Counted from the first letter of the stretch, positions 34,620-43,454 are shown. The stretch is DNA of 50,884 nt from an uncultured Muribaculaceae bacterium (GCA_910586595.1 CAJUJB010000018.1:1-50884); one strand, 5' to 3'. Program-made: numbers and translations. Notes: generated from the sequence alone by a model not told the origin.

Positions 34620-35846
34620 ATGAATGCGATGAAACAAATGAACCGCTGGATTACCGGATTTTTATTAGTAATATGCGCCTTGCTCGGGAGCGGGAGCGCA
34701 ATGGCACAATTGGATTTAGATGAACTAAGCCCTGAAGATCAGAATCTGCTCGCTATCTCTGTGCAGTCTATAGATGAAGGGCTGTCGGAAGCTGTAGTAG
34801 CCGATTTTGATTATCTTGCTCAGAAATACCCAAAGAACTATATCGTTCAATACGAGCGATTATACACCATGTATCTGCTCGGCCGTTATGATGAATTAAT
34901 CAAAAAACGGAAGTTCATGTTGAACCACAAGTACACCAATGCAGCCACTTATCAGATTATCGGAAATGCTTACGACATGGCGGGTAATAGTAAAGAGGCC
35001 GCGAAAGTATACAACCAAGGTCTAAAGAAATACCCAGAAAGTGGGTCATTGTATTTGGAATTCGGAACTCTGTGCCGGAAGGATGAAGACTATGAGAAAG
35101 CTTTGATTTACTATAACAAAGGAATAGTTGCCGACCCGAACTTCGCTTCGAATTATTATAGAGCTTCCGATCTCCTGATTTCCTCTGAAAAAGGGAAGGT
35201 ATGGGGGCTGGTATATGCAGAATCGGCAATTTTGTTGGCTCCATCTGATGAGTCTCGACATGAAGATCTGGCAAAGATGATCATCTTCTGCCTGAAGAAC
35301 AGTATAACCACTAACTATGAAGACAGTATCGTAGTCTCGGTGAAGTTGACACCAACCAGAGGAATGACGGCTGATAAAGCCATGCAAAATGTATATATTG
35401 AGTTTCCTGGAATCTATGAAGGCGCCTTATGCAAACCATTGACAAAATTGGCGGTAGAAAAAACGCCATTTGTCGGCGACATTCCACAGTTGATAGAACT
35501 TCGTAAAGGCCTTGTAGAAAATTACTTCTCAATTACCGACGACTTGTATGGCAATTCGATGTATTTACTTGAGTTCCAAAAAAGAATTATAGACGCCGGC
35601 CATTGGGATGCTTATAATTACTTCCTATTCAGCCCATGCTACCCTGAAGAATTTGAAAAATGGTTCGAAACCCACGATAAAGAACTGGAAAAGTTCGTCA
35701 ACTGGTTTAACAATACAGGATACCGCCTTGGAGATGGACGATCAGTAGATTATATTCAGATATTCAACTCGTACCGGCCTCTTAATATAATCGAATCACT
35801 CATGATCCAGAGCGAATTACTATCAGAAACCGAAAAAAAGGAATAG
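34620..35846 (+). CDS. Secreted TPR-repeat protein
   Basis: A 408-residue protein with a signal peptide (about 1-29, cleavage after SAMA) and tetratricopeptide repeats over about residues 55-200: repeats with the typical A-x-Y-x-x-G pattern appear at AATYQIIGNAYDMAGN and SGSLYLEFGTLCRKDED. The C-terminal half (about 230-408) is not recognised. Probably a periplasmic or envelope scaffold for protein-protein contacts. It precedes pgeF by 31 bases, so the two may be co-transcribed. Confidence 0.82.
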   Translation: MNAMKQMNRWITGFLLVICALLGSGSAMAQLDLDELSPEDQNLLAISVQSIDEGLSEAVVADFDYLAQKYPKNYIVQYERLYTMYLLGRYDELIKKRKFMLNHKYTNAATYQIIGNAYDMAGNSKEAAKVYNQGLKKYPESGSLYLEFGTLCRKDEDYEKALIYYNKGIVADPNFASNYYRASDLLISSEKGKVWGLVYAESAILLAPSDESRHEDLAKMIIFCLKNSITTNYEDSIVVSVKLTPTRGMTADKAMQNVYIEFPGIYEGALCKPLTKLAVEKTPFVGDIPQLIELRKGLVENYFSITDDLYGNSMYLLEFQKRIIDAGHWDAYNYFLFSPCYPEEFEKWFETHDKELEKFVNWFNNTGYRLGDGRSVDYIQIFNSYRPLNIIESLMIQSELLSETEKKE

Positions 35847-35877
35847 ATTATCAAAGCCCCGATATGAGAGGTAACTT

Positions 35878-36519
35878 ATGAAAAAGCTAAATGATAATTA
35901 TACTTATGCAATTGATCTTGGATGCAAAGGGATCAGAGCCGGAGTTGTGCCAGACTTGCAGCATGCATCCGGAATGGCTGTAATACCCGATCAGACTCAC
36001 AGCTGCAGGGTTGCCATCATAGGTAAGGACGGTTCTATTCCTTCGCTGGAGTCAACAGATGCCCTTATATGCATGTGCCGAGGGCTGGCAATCGGTGTGC
36101 GCACAGCCGACTGCGTGCCCATTCTGATGGCAGCCCCGGATATATGTGCAGTTGCAGCCGTACATGCAGGATGGAAGGGGTCGCTAAATGGTATTGTGAC
36201 ATCCACTGTGGAGCGATTGGTCTCGCTGGGGGCAGATCCGGATGTGATTCATGCGGCATTTGGGCCGTCGATATGTGGAAAATGCTATGAAGTGAGCGAG
36301 ACTCTTGCCATGAGCTTCAAGGATGCAGGATTTGCTGAGGCTGTCGACAACCGTAATGTGGATCTTCAAGCAGTAAATAGATTGCGGCTCACACGTGCTG
36401 GTATCCGCCCCGAAAACATAGCTGACTCGCACATATGTACACTTGAGAATACAGAATTTCCTTCATGGCGACGAAACCGCACAGAACGTCGCTTACTGAC
36501 CTGGATAGAACTCGATTAG
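35878..36519 (+). CDS. pgeF: Peptidoglycan editing factor PgeF (laccase-domain)
   Basis: Cytoplasmic copper/zinc laccase-domain enzyme that removes L-Ser-containing errors from peptidoglycan precursors. It has 213 residues, slightly shorter than many homologues. The metal-binding residues are visible: DQTHS (His), RTADC (Cys) and VHAGWKG (His), followed by FGPSICGKCYEV. Follows the TPR gene and ends in a long hairpin. Confidence 0.92.
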   Translation: MKKLNDNYTYAIDLGCKGIRAGVVPDLQHASGMAVIPDQTHSCRVAIIGKDGSIPSLESTDALICMCRGLAIGVRTADCVPILMAAPDICAVAAVHAGWKGSLNGIVTSTVERLVSLGADPDVIHAAFGPSICGKCYEVSETLAMSFKDAGFAEAVDNRNVDLQAVNRLRLTRAGIRPENIADSHICTLENTEFPSWRRNRTERRLLTWIELD

Positions 36520-36546
36520 GCGGCCAAAGCCCCTACCCCATAATAC

Positions 36547-36586
36547 ACACTGCCCCGATTGCGCAGAATTGCAACCGGGGCGGTGT
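36547..36586. terminator. Hairpin between convergent pgeF and LRR gene
   Basis: Stem of about 15 pairs (ACACTGCCCCGATTGC against GCAACCGGGGCGGTGT) with one mismatch and one G-T pair and an 8-base loop. No long T run follows on either side, so it may need help or act as a transcript end stabiliser. Confidence 0.5.
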
Positions 36587-36615
36587 CAGTTATAGCGGCT
36601 AAGTAAAGCGGCGTA

Positions 36616-38733
36616 TCAGAGTGTTAATTTAAAGACCTTGCGTGGAGTGGCGATGATATAGACGTTACCAGCGAGGAGGGAGATCTCGTGCTCGAGGCCG
36701 GAATAGACAACCTTACCGGAAAGATCATTGACGGTGACGAGGTCAGTCTCGCCCAGGCCTGAGATGGTGACAGTATTTCCCGTCACAGAGAGGCTTACCA
36801 GGCTTGCCGCATCTATCTCCTCAATTTCTGTAGTGATGTCTTGCGAGAGAACGATAACAAGGCTGTTGTCACCATAGAGAGGTGCAGTCGTGAAGACATT
36901 ATCTGTCAGCTCGGATGTCACATCTTCATCATTATACAGCACTGTATTTATAGTCCATCCGGCTTCAGGTCTGAGCTCGATGGCTGCTTCAGTGCCTTCA
37001 GCATAAGTATGGATTGTGGAGTGAGTTTCAGCACCTTTTATACAGAGTGTTGCCGTATTACGCTCTGTAAATGATACCTCAAGATGATTTTGCATCATGA
37101 GGCCAGAAAGGTTAAGTTCACGATTAGCAATATTGCCGGATACATCAGAGCCATTGAGCAAAACAGAATTCACAACAAAATTCTCATCTGGAAAAAATCT
37201 GATATTGAAATCCTCTCCATCGAAAGATGATTGCTGAGATGACAGCAGTATATTATTGACGGCTATCTCACCACCGATAGTGGATGAAATCGTCAGATCG
37301 TTAATAATTGGAACAATGTTTTTGAATTTCTTCCATTCGTTAGCGCTTTTATAAGCAACCACTGCCTCTTCAGGAACATACAACGTGCTTGCATAGGTAT
37401 TATTTATATATCCGTTCACGGTTGGTGGAATTGGATTAAGGCTGTAAAATTTGCAATCCGGATTATATAAATAAAATCCAGCTGTTTCTTCAAGGGATGC
37501 AGGAAATATTATCTCATCCAAACACTCAGAGAAACTGGCATCTCCTATTTTTTTCAGAGAATCAGGAAATCTAAGAGACTTCAAATTCGTCATATAATTA
37601 AACGCAGATGCTTCAATTTCCGTAATTTCATTGCTGAATATAATTGATTCTAATGCAGAGCCTTCGAAGGCGCCCTTCGGAATTACATGAATCAAGTCGG
37701 ATAGTACTACTTCATTTAGTGTCAAGCATCTTGCGAAAACATAAGGGGCTAAAGCTATGATGTTATAAGTATCACCATTATATTCCACATTTGTCGGAAT
37801 AGTTATAGAGCCGCTTACATATGATTCATTGGGATTAGGTATATCGTCTGCGCCCAAGCTGTTTGTCTGTCTACCTTTAGGTAGAATGATGGCCGTAAGG
37901 TCTGAGTGGTGTAATGAGTATTTCAAGCCGTCGATAGTTGCAACGGTTATCGGAGAGGCAGAACCGATAGATGTGATATACTTCAGATGCTGCCAATAGG
38001 TTTTCTCACGATATTTATCTTCGCATCCTGCTGGAACATAGAGCGTGCAACTTTCATTAGGGATGCTCCCATTGGCAATAATGCCGGCGGGGGTGGAGGG
38101 CGGCGTCGAGCACTTTATTATCAACGTCTGAAGGCTATATAATTCACCGAACGGATCTCCAAGCATACCTGTTAAGATGGTTTTTAAAGTTGAAGGGAGA
38201 GAAAGAGTTTCGAGATATGCGCATGAACCGAAAGCACAGCTACCAATAGTGGTTACCCCTTCTGGAATTTCAAGTGATTTAAACTTACATCCCGCAAATG
38301 CATTCGCTCCAATTTTCTTCAGATGGGGCGGGAACTTTATGGATTCGAGCTTCTGACAACACCCAAATGTGTTATCGGCAATTTCTGTGACTTTTTCTGG
38401 AATCTCAATATGCGTTAAGCCAGAAAAGCCAAAGGCATTGTTTTCAATAGTAGTGATAGTCGACGGCAGCGAGATGGTCTCGAGCAATTTATATCCATTA
38501 AATGCCGTCGTTCCGATTGTTGTAACGGTGTATGATACTCCGTCAACTTCGATTGACGATGGAATAGAAATTGATGTCTGGTCAGAGTACATATTCCCTA
38601 AGACGCTCGCCGTATTACTCTGTGTATTGAGTTCATACAGCATATCTTCAATAGTCACCGTGACTGCTTTTGCATTCAACGATGCAAAAACTAAAAACAG
38701 CCAAAGACCCGTTTTGATAAATTTGTTAAACAT
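36616..38733 (-). CDS. BspA-like leucine-rich-repeat surface protein
   Basis: A 705-residue exported protein. Signal peptide about 1-23 (ending LNAKA). Residues about 55-240 and 310-440 contain repeats of the LRR_5/BspA kind (LETISLPSTITTIENNAF, LKKIGANAFAGC). The centre to C-terminal part (about 480-630) has beta repeats. The last about 70 residues (VSLSVTGNTVTISGLGETD to the KVFKLTL end) resemble a type IX secretion sorting domain, which fits gldD/gldE in the same window. Probably cell-surface, binding host or other cells (inference). Unusually A/T-rich compared with flanking housekeeping genes. Preceded by a long structured leader. Confidence 0.88.
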   Translation of the reverse strand: MFNKFIKTGLWLFLVFASLNAKAVTVTIEDMLYELNTQSNTASVLGNMYSDQTSISIPSSIEVDGVSYTVTTIGTTAFNGYKLLETISLPSTITTIENNAFGFSGLTHIEIPEKVTEIADNTFGCCQKLESIKFPPHLKKIGANAFAGCKFKSLEIPEGVTTIGSCAFGSCAYLETLSLPSTLKTILTGMLGDPFGELYSLQTLIIKCSTPPSTPAGIIANGSIPNESCTLYVPAGCEDKYREKTYWQHLKYITSIGSASPITVATIDGLKYSLHHSDLTAIILPKGRQTNSLGADDIPNPNESYVSGSITIPTNVEYNGDTYNIIALAPYVFARCLTLNEVVLSDLIHVIPKGAFEGSALESIIFSNEITEIEASAFNYMTNLKSLRFPDSLKKIGDASFSECLDEIIFPASLEETAGFYLYNPDCKFYSLNPIPPTVNGYINNTYASTLYVPEEAVVAYKSANEWKKFKNIVPIINDLTISSTIGGEIAVNNILLSSQQSSFDGEDFNIRFFPDENFVVNSVLLNGSDVSGNIANRELNLSGLMMQNHLEVSFTERNTATLCIKGAETHSTIHTYAEGTEAAIELRPEAGWTINTVLYNDEDVTSELTDNVFTTAPLYGDNSLVIVLSQDITTEIEEIDAASLVSLSVTGNTVTISGLGETDLVTVNDLSGKVVYSGLEHEISLLAGNVYIIATPRKVFKLTL

Positions 38734-38781
38734 TGGTTTATTATTTAATTGATTTTACAGTAATGCAACAACAAAACTCAT

Positions 38782-39078
38782 AAAAAAAGCGTGGTACCCA
38801 GACTTATTGTTCGTTCCCACGTCCAGAGGCCTTCGCATTGCCAGTCTTTGTAGAAACGAAACAACGCAGAGGCCCACGCAAATATGCAAGAATACGGGTG
38901 TACAATCTTCGGGAGATTAAAGACGATACACGACGGATATCAATACATATCCAAGCGGCATCTACCGTTGCTTCGGGCCAGACAAAGACGTAAGGGAATT
39001 TGCGAAGTTCCTGGACGTCGGACCTGAAGCGCTTAGTAAACGCTTTCCATAATGTAAGTCAGAGAGTAATCCTCTCTG
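38782..39078 (-). ncRNA. Predicted structured leader or small RNA
   Basis: A transcript starting near 39078, six to seven bases after a perfect promoter, would contain many hairpins: CAGAGAG-GATTA-CTCTCTG exactly at its 5' end (39078-39060), AAGCG/CGCTT (near 39025-39045), GGATAT/ATATCC (38952-38935) and GTGTA/TACAC enclosing AATCT/AGATT (38930-38898). It ends in a CGTGG/CCACG stem (38821-38790) followed by seven Ts (38788-38782), like an intrinsic terminator 49 bases ahead of the LRR gene. It could be a free RNA of about 297 bases or a read-through leader. I do not recognise the family; it is not tmRNA, RNase P RNA or SRP RNA by their signatures. Confidence 0.55.
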
Positions 39079-39084
39079 AGACTG

Positions 39085-39115
39085 CAAAATTATACATAAT
39101 TCCGCACATGGCAAA
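39085..39115 (-). promoter_or_regulatory. Promoter of the structured RNA and LRR gene
   Basis: TTTG at 39115-39112, a 19-base spacer and an exact TAATTTTG -7 box at 39092-39085 on the minus strand. One of the best promoter matches in the window. Confidence 0.68.
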
Positions 39116-39413
39116 AATACCATACAGAAATTAGCCTCTGCGTTGTAGTTGCAAAGTTGGCAATTCTCTTTAGCCTGGGCAAGAATAAGGCCGTTCACTG
39201 CGTTCATTAGCCGGGGGGGGCGCCGCTTCTTCGGGTTACATCGTGTGTTTTCGCAAGAAATTATTATCTTTGACAAAAATTTTTACCACGGGTGTAAACG
39301 TCAAATTTTCACAATCTTGTTTCCGGCTGTTCTGGAGCTGCTCCAGCTATCCCTATTGCAATGGAATTATTAGCCTCTGAAGGCAAACTATGAACGTAAT
39401 GAACGCTCATTGG

Positions 39414-39445
39414 TTGGAAAGTCAAGTATAAGCGGCTTATCTTTG
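39414..39445 (+). promoter_or_regulatory. Promoter of the HTH-like regulator
   Basis: TTGG at 39414-39417, a 20-base spacer and TATCTTTG at 39438-39445, 15 bases before the ATG at 39461. This argues against the longer reading frame starting at TTG 39410, because that start would lie inside the promoter. Confidence 0.6.
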
Positions 39446-39460
39446 CACAAAATTCTTGAA

Positions 39461-40015
39461 ATGATTAACGACAAAATTAAGCAGATGATTCTGGAGAAAT
39501 TCAATTCTCCCATTCAGTACCCGCAGCAGTGTGAGGCCCTGGCCATGGCCATTCAAGAGTCAACCGGCCAGACATTGGGCACTACAACATTGAAGCGAAT
39601 GCTTGGTTTTATCAACGGGCCTACCAACCCGCGCCCGTCATCGCTCGACATTATTGCTCAGTATCTCGGCTATCCCGATTATAATCTTATGGCTAAAGAT
39701 TTAGGTGAGGATGCCGAAATTTCCGATTTCCGGCCTGTAGAAAGCCTGGACTCTGCAGATCTACTTCCCGGTGAGCAAATTCAGATCACATATCATCCTA
39801 ATCGGCTTTTGACTCTAAGTTATATCGCCGAAAACCGTTATCTCGTCAACGAATCGCGCGGCAGCAAACTGCACAAAGGCGACATTCTCACTATTGCAGG
39901 CTTCTACATCGGTTTTGAATTGCTGATAAGTGATGTCGAGCGCGACAAGACGCACCTCGGCTCATATCAGTCAGCCAAGCAGGGAGGCCTCACCGGAGTT
40001 GAGATTATCGGTTAA
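39461..40015 (+). CDS. HTH-like Bacteroidetes regulator
   Basis: A 184-residue cytoplasmic protein. Residues about 1-75 follow a pattern common in Bacteroidetes DNA-binding proteins, with TTTLKRMLGFINGPTNPRPS followed by LDIIAQYLGYPDYN. The C-terminal half is a small beta-barrel-like domain (ITYHPNRLLTLSYIAENRYLV). Start chosen from promoter position. Its stop overlaps the convergent kinase gene by 4 bases, and that kinase probably shares its biology. The effector is unknown. Confidence 0.72.
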   Translation: MINDKIKQMILEKFNSPIQYPQQCEALAMAIQESTGQTLGTTTLKRMLGFINGPTNPRPSSLDIIAQYLGYPDYNLMAKDLGEDAEISDFRPVESLDSADLLPGEQIQITYHPNRLLTLSYIAENRYLVNESRGSKLHKGDILTIAGFYIGFELLISDVERDKTHLGSYQSAKQGGLTGVEIIG

Positions 40016-41217
40016 TCTCGGCGTGGGATTTCGCGCGAATATAGCGAGTTGATTTCGCTGTCGGCAGTCATGAAGCGGCCCCACGCATCGCTTGTTCCTA
40101 ATATCGTATGAGCTTCAAGCTCATTGTCAAGACCATAACGCTCCATCACATCTCCCATAATAGCATTCTGCGCTTCCATTTGGGCATCAGCATATTTCTT
40201 TATCATCATTTGCAGTTGACGGGCCGTGGTCATTGAATCGGCTGCAAGTTCACGCAGATACACATGTCGCTTCAACAATGGACCATAGTACTGCATCACT
40301 ATACTGTCAATATCCGGCAATGTTTTCTCCCCTGGTTGCTCTACCGTAGCTATAGCTTTGTTTGCACTCTCAGCCTCTCCGGTTTCGTTAACTACCTTTG
40401 TGTCTTTATCCGGTTGAACTGAAATTGCAGTATCGGCAGTCATTGAATCCGTCTCAGCATAAACAGGCTCTACTGACTCAACCATATCATCTGATCTACT
40501 GCCGGTTGTAAAATACCATATCAACGGCAACACACAGCACAACCCTATCAATATCATTACAAATATCCACTTGGCTACACCACATCCGGTCAGCACCTCG
40601 CGGATAGTTTCTTGCGCAACATCATCATTAGCGCACACCTTAGCCACACGCTTCATCCCGAGCTGCCCGGCTATCTTACCGATGCCACGGAAGTCAATCG
40701 CGCCATCGGCACAACCGTCACATCCATATCTCTGAGTATTGCCATGGGTCGTGGCGAGCCATGAAGTATAAGCCTTGTCAAGGTCAATCAGTGTGACTGG
40801 GCGGTCATTATACGGAGAGACAATAACATTGTCGGCCTTTATGTCGCAATGGACTATATTGCGCCGGTGAAGGTATTCCACCACATCAACCAATTCGAGC
40901 AACAGCCGTCGGACAAACTTCCTATTATGAAGTCTTGAATCGCCCCGACTTATTAAATCGGCAAGCGTATCCCCCTCGATAAAATCCATGACGATATAGT
41001 CACCACCGAAAGCTACGTAGCGAGGCAATGACTGATGGCTTAGCGATACCCCAAGATCATATTCCTTGTCAAAAGCCGCGCGATATAATGGATTATCGCG
41101 ATACTCGGCTTTAAGCCGCTTGACGAACACGCGCCGACGTTGCACCATGCACTCATAGGCATCACACGTTGACCCGCTCCGGTTCAATGGCTTAGCCAAA
41201 GCGAAATCAACAGACAT
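40012..41217 (-). CDS. Membrane-anchored Ser/Thr kinase-like protein
   Basis: Kinase-like protein of 401 residues from ATG 41217; GTG starts at 41274-41277 would add about 20 residues. Numbered from the long form: ATP lysine K53, catalytic loop HCDIKADN (143-150, with D145, K147 and N150 intact) and D165-L-D167 in place of DFG. The kinase domain is short, ending near residue 215. A transmembrane helix follows (about 237-256), then about 165 residues of helical extracytoplasmic region without a known fold. The gene is convergent with the HTH regulator and divergent from the transporter. It differs clearly from the soluble zinc-ribbon kinase at 23.3-24.5 kb. Possibly an envelope-stress sensor (inference). 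Confidence 0.82.
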   Translation of the reverse strand: MSVDFALAKPLNRSGSTCDAYECMVQRRRVFVKRLKAEYRDNPLYRAAFDKEYDLGVSLSHQSLPRYVAFGGDYIVMDFIEGDTLADLISRGDSRLHNRKFVRRLLLELVDVVEYLHRRNIVHCDIKADNVIVSPYNDRPVTLIDLDKAYTSWLATTHGNTQRYGCDGCADGAIDFRGIGKIAGQLGMKRVAKVCANDDVAQETIREVLTGCGVAKWIFVMILIGLCCVLPLIWYFTTGSRSDDMVESVEPVYAETDSMTADTAISVQPDKDTKVVNETGEAESANKAIATVEQPGEKTLPDIDSIVMQYYGPLLKRHVYLRELAADSMTTARQLQMMIKKYADAQMEAQNAIMGDVMERYGLDNELEAHTILGTSDAWGRFMTADSEINSLYSREIPRRD

Positions 41218-41278
41218 TGACGCAGTCTCATTCCTGTTGTCAAACTCTGATACTATGATATTATCGTCATTCACCACG

Positions 41279-41286
41279 CAAAGTTA
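41279..41286 (-). promoter_or_regulatory. -7 box ahead of the membrane kinase
   Basis: TAACTTTG on the minus strand, ending one base before GTG 41277. The transcript would start about at 41274-41272, so translation begins either leaderless at a GTG or at ATG 41217 with a leader of about 55 bases. Confidence 0.48.
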
Positions 41287-41388
41287 GCGATAATCCGGCG
41301 ATAAACGAAGCCCATCTTTTCATGATTCCATCAGCTGCGATTACCCACAATCTTACCCCAAGATTATACGGGAGTCTGAAAATATGCG

Positions 41389-41396
41389 TAATTTTG
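41389..41396 (+). promoter_or_regulatory. -7 box directly ahead of the transporter ATG
   Basis: TAATTTTG ends only four bases before the ATG at 41401. A start site at the usual distance would fall on or next to the A of the ATG, giving a leaderless mRNA. Confidence 0.5.
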
Positions 41397-41400
41397 CAAA

Positions 41401-43062
41401 ATGAATTGGTTAGAAAGCCTATTTTTTGAGCAATCTCCGCTTCAAGCGGTATGTGTCATATCGGTCATCATCGCATGCGGCCTCGGCCTGGGGAAATTGC
41501 GCATCTGCGGGGTGTCATTAGGTGTGACATTCGTGTTCTTTACCGGAATTCTCGCCGGGCATCTCGGGTTAGCCATAGACCCGGGAATGCTGAAATATGC
41601 CGAGGATTTTGGTCTGATGCTCTTCGTGTATGAACTTGGTTTGAAAGTTGGACCCGGATTTTTCAGTTCATTCCGTAAAGGCGGCATAAAACTGAATATG
41701 CTCGGACTCGGTCTCGTATTTGCGGGCACGCTCACAGCCATAGCACTAAGCTACCTGCTGAGTATTCCTATGAGTGATATGGTGGGCATCATCAGCGGCG
41801 CCACAACCAACACCCCATCACTCGGCGCAGCCCAGCAGGCCCTCAATCAACTCGGTCTACCGGCCGACGGTGCAGCCCTGAGCTGTGCTGTCACATACCC
41901 TCTTGGTGTTGTAGGAGTTATCCTCGCGTTTGTGCTCATAAAGAAATTAGTAGCCAGGCCAGCCGACTTCGAAGCTCACACACAGGCCGATGCCGACCAT
42001 ACTTATGTGGCCGAGTTTATAATCACTAATCCGGGCATCAACGGCCAGACGCTCAAGCAAGTCAAGCAACTCGTGGAGTCAAGGTATGTTGTATCGAGAA
42101 TATGGCACAATGACGAAGTTTCTATCCCTGGCCCAGACGACACCCTCAATGAAGGAGACCGCATATTGGTCATAACCCATCAGGAGGAGATTCCCCGCCT
42201 TACCCTCCTTTTCGGCAAGAAAAGCGAGCACGACTGGAACCAACCCAATATCGACTGGGATAAAGTAGATAAGAATCTTATCTCGCGTAAACTCACCATA
42301 AGCAAACCCCATCTTAACGGCCGTCGCCTCGGCTCGCTCAAACTTCGCAACCATTACGCCGTAAATATCTCGCGTGTGACACGATCTGGCATACGCCTGC
42401 TCGCTACCCCCAATCTTATCCTACAGCTTGGCGATTGTCTTACCATTGTCGGCGAAAGCAGTGCGGTCGACCGCGTGGAGAAATTGCTCGGCAACTCGGT
42501 CGTAGACCTCAAGGATCCTAATCTCGCGGCAATCTTCATTGGCATGGTGCTGTCGCTTATCGTAGGGTCTATTCCTATCGCCATCCACGGCATATCCGTT
42601 CCTATAAAACTCGGCCTTGCAGGTGGCCCTATCGTGGTTGGCATACTCATAGGCCGCTTCGGCCCGCAGTTCCATATGGTCACCTACACTACCCGCAGCG
42701 CCAACCTCATGCTTAGAGGTATCGGCCTGAGTCTGTTCCTCGCCTGCCTGGGTCTTGAGGCTGGTGCCAAGTTCCTCGATACCATCATGCGGGCCGACGG
42801 CCTGCTCTGGATAGCCACAGGCTTCGTCATCACTATAGTGCCCTCGTTTATAATGACAATCTTGTCGATGCGTATATGGCGCCTTGATTTCGGCACTGCC
42901 GCCGGTATGGTCAGCGGAGCCATGGCAAATCCCATGTCTCTCTCCTATGCCAACGACATCACCCCGGGCGATGATGCATCGGTAGCTTATGCCACAACCT
43001 ATCCCCTCTCCATGTTTGCGCGAGTGGTCTTGGCCCAGCTGCTCGTCATCTGCTTTGTCTGA
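41401..43062 (+). CDS. AspT/YidE-type transporter with two TrkA-C domains
   Basis: A 553-residue inner-membrane transporter of the aspartate:alanine exchanger family. Two sets of five or so transmembrane helices (about 15-185 and 385-553) flank two cytoplasmic TrkA-C domains (about 200-290 and 295-370). The duplicated membrane halves share GxxSGAxxNxPSL-like repeats: ISGATTNTPSLGAAQQAL in the first and VSGAMANPMSLSYA in the second. Start is supported by family length. Substrate unknown; the TrkA-C domains suggest control by a nucleotide or ion. Followed by a long perfect hairpin. Confidence 0.9.
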   Translation: MNWLESLFFEQSPLQAVCVISVIIACGLGLGKLRICGVSLGVTFVFFTGILAGHLGLAIDPGMLKYAEDFGLMLFVYELGLKVGPGFFSSFRKGGIKLNMLGLGLVFAGTLTAIALSYLLSIPMSDMVGIISGATTNTPSLGAAQQALNQLGLPADGAALSCAVTYPLGVVGVILAFVLIKKLVARPADFEAHTQADADHTYVAEFIITNPGINGQTLKQVKQLVESRYVVSRIWHNDEVSIPGPDDTLNEGDRILVITHQEEIPRLTLLFGKKSEHDWNQPNIDWDKVDKNLISRKLTISKPHLNGRRLGSLKLRNHYAVNISRVTRSGIRLLATPNLILQLGDCLTIVGESSAVDRVEKLLGNSVVDLKDPNLAAIFIGMVLSLIVGSIPIAIHGISVPIKLGLAGGPIVVGILIGRFGPQFHMVTYTTRSANLMLRGIGLSLFLACLGLEAGAKFLDTIMRADGLLWIATGFVITIVPSFIMTILSMRIWRLDFGTAAGMVSGAMANPMSLSYANDITPGDDASVAYATTYPLSMFARVVLAQLLVICFV

Positions 43063-43074
43063 ATATTATAAAAC

Positions 43075-43127
43075 GCTAATAAACGCATAAAGCCCGGAGC
43101 AGCTCCGGGCTTTATGCGTTTATTAGC
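43075..43127. terminator. Long perfect palindromic terminator
   Basis: Inverted repeat of 26 bases per arm with one central base: arms at 43075-43100 and 43102-43127. The inner part is GC-rich (AGCCCGGAGC), the outer part A/T-rich and supplies U tracts in both directions. It lies between the convergent transporter and DUF3861 genes and should terminate both. Confidence 0.85.
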
Positions 43128-43142
43128 TGAAATCTGGCGTGC

Positions 43143-43454
43143 TTACTTTTTGCAACCGCAGCCACAGCCGGTCTTTTCGCGTACACTGCACTTGAATGCT
43201 TCAAACTGCTGTGCGAATTCTGCGAAGAGAGGGCTATCGGGATTTTTCTTGATCACATGGTGCAGCAGACGCATGGCCACAACAAATTCCTTGGCATGCT
43301 TGTCCTTCGCAAAGAGGCCAGCTGCTTTAACACGTTCAACCATCTCGGCAAGGTCGTGATGACCACCGAAGTTGAAGTCCATGACTTCGCTCATTTTTCC
43401 GTCTTTGGCTTCAATTACATTGAAGTAATACGACTTCTTTTCTTTATTCATCAT
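43143..43454 (-). CDS. DUF3861-type small protein
   Basis: A 103-residue soluble protein matching the DUF3861 pattern (FNFGGHHDLAEMVERVKAAGLF, then LLHHVIKKNPDSPLFAEF). A short cysteine-rich end (GCGCGCKK) follows the domain and could bind a metal. Function unknown. Ends at the palindromic terminator. Confidence 0.78.
   Translation of the reverse strand: MMNKEKKSYYFNVIEAKDGKMSEVMDFNFGGHHDLAEMVERVKAAGLFAKDKHAKEFVVAMRLLHHVIKKNPDSPLFAEFAQQFEAFKCSVREKTGCGCGCKK

Larger units (their letters stand above)
38754..39460. other. 707-base non-coding region with repeats
   Basis: Between the LRR gene and the regulator. Besides the structured RNA and its promoter it holds an 11-base direct repeat ATTAGCCTCTG (39130-39140 and 39369-39379), an imperfect inverted repeat pair CGTTCACTGCGTTCA (39192-39206) and TGAACGTAATGAACG (39391-39405), a G9 run near 39212-39220, a plus-strand -7 box TATCTTTG at 39265-39272 and a CTGGAGCTGCTCCAG palindrome (39332-39346). 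No credible protein gene; the 104-codon minus ORF is treated as spurious. Confidence 0.55.

Noticed and set aside
38962..39276. 104-codon minus-strand ORF upstream of the LRR gene
   Set aside because: It spans the strong promoter and hairpins of the predicted RNA, is Cys- and Arg-rich in an uneven way and has no family resemblance.
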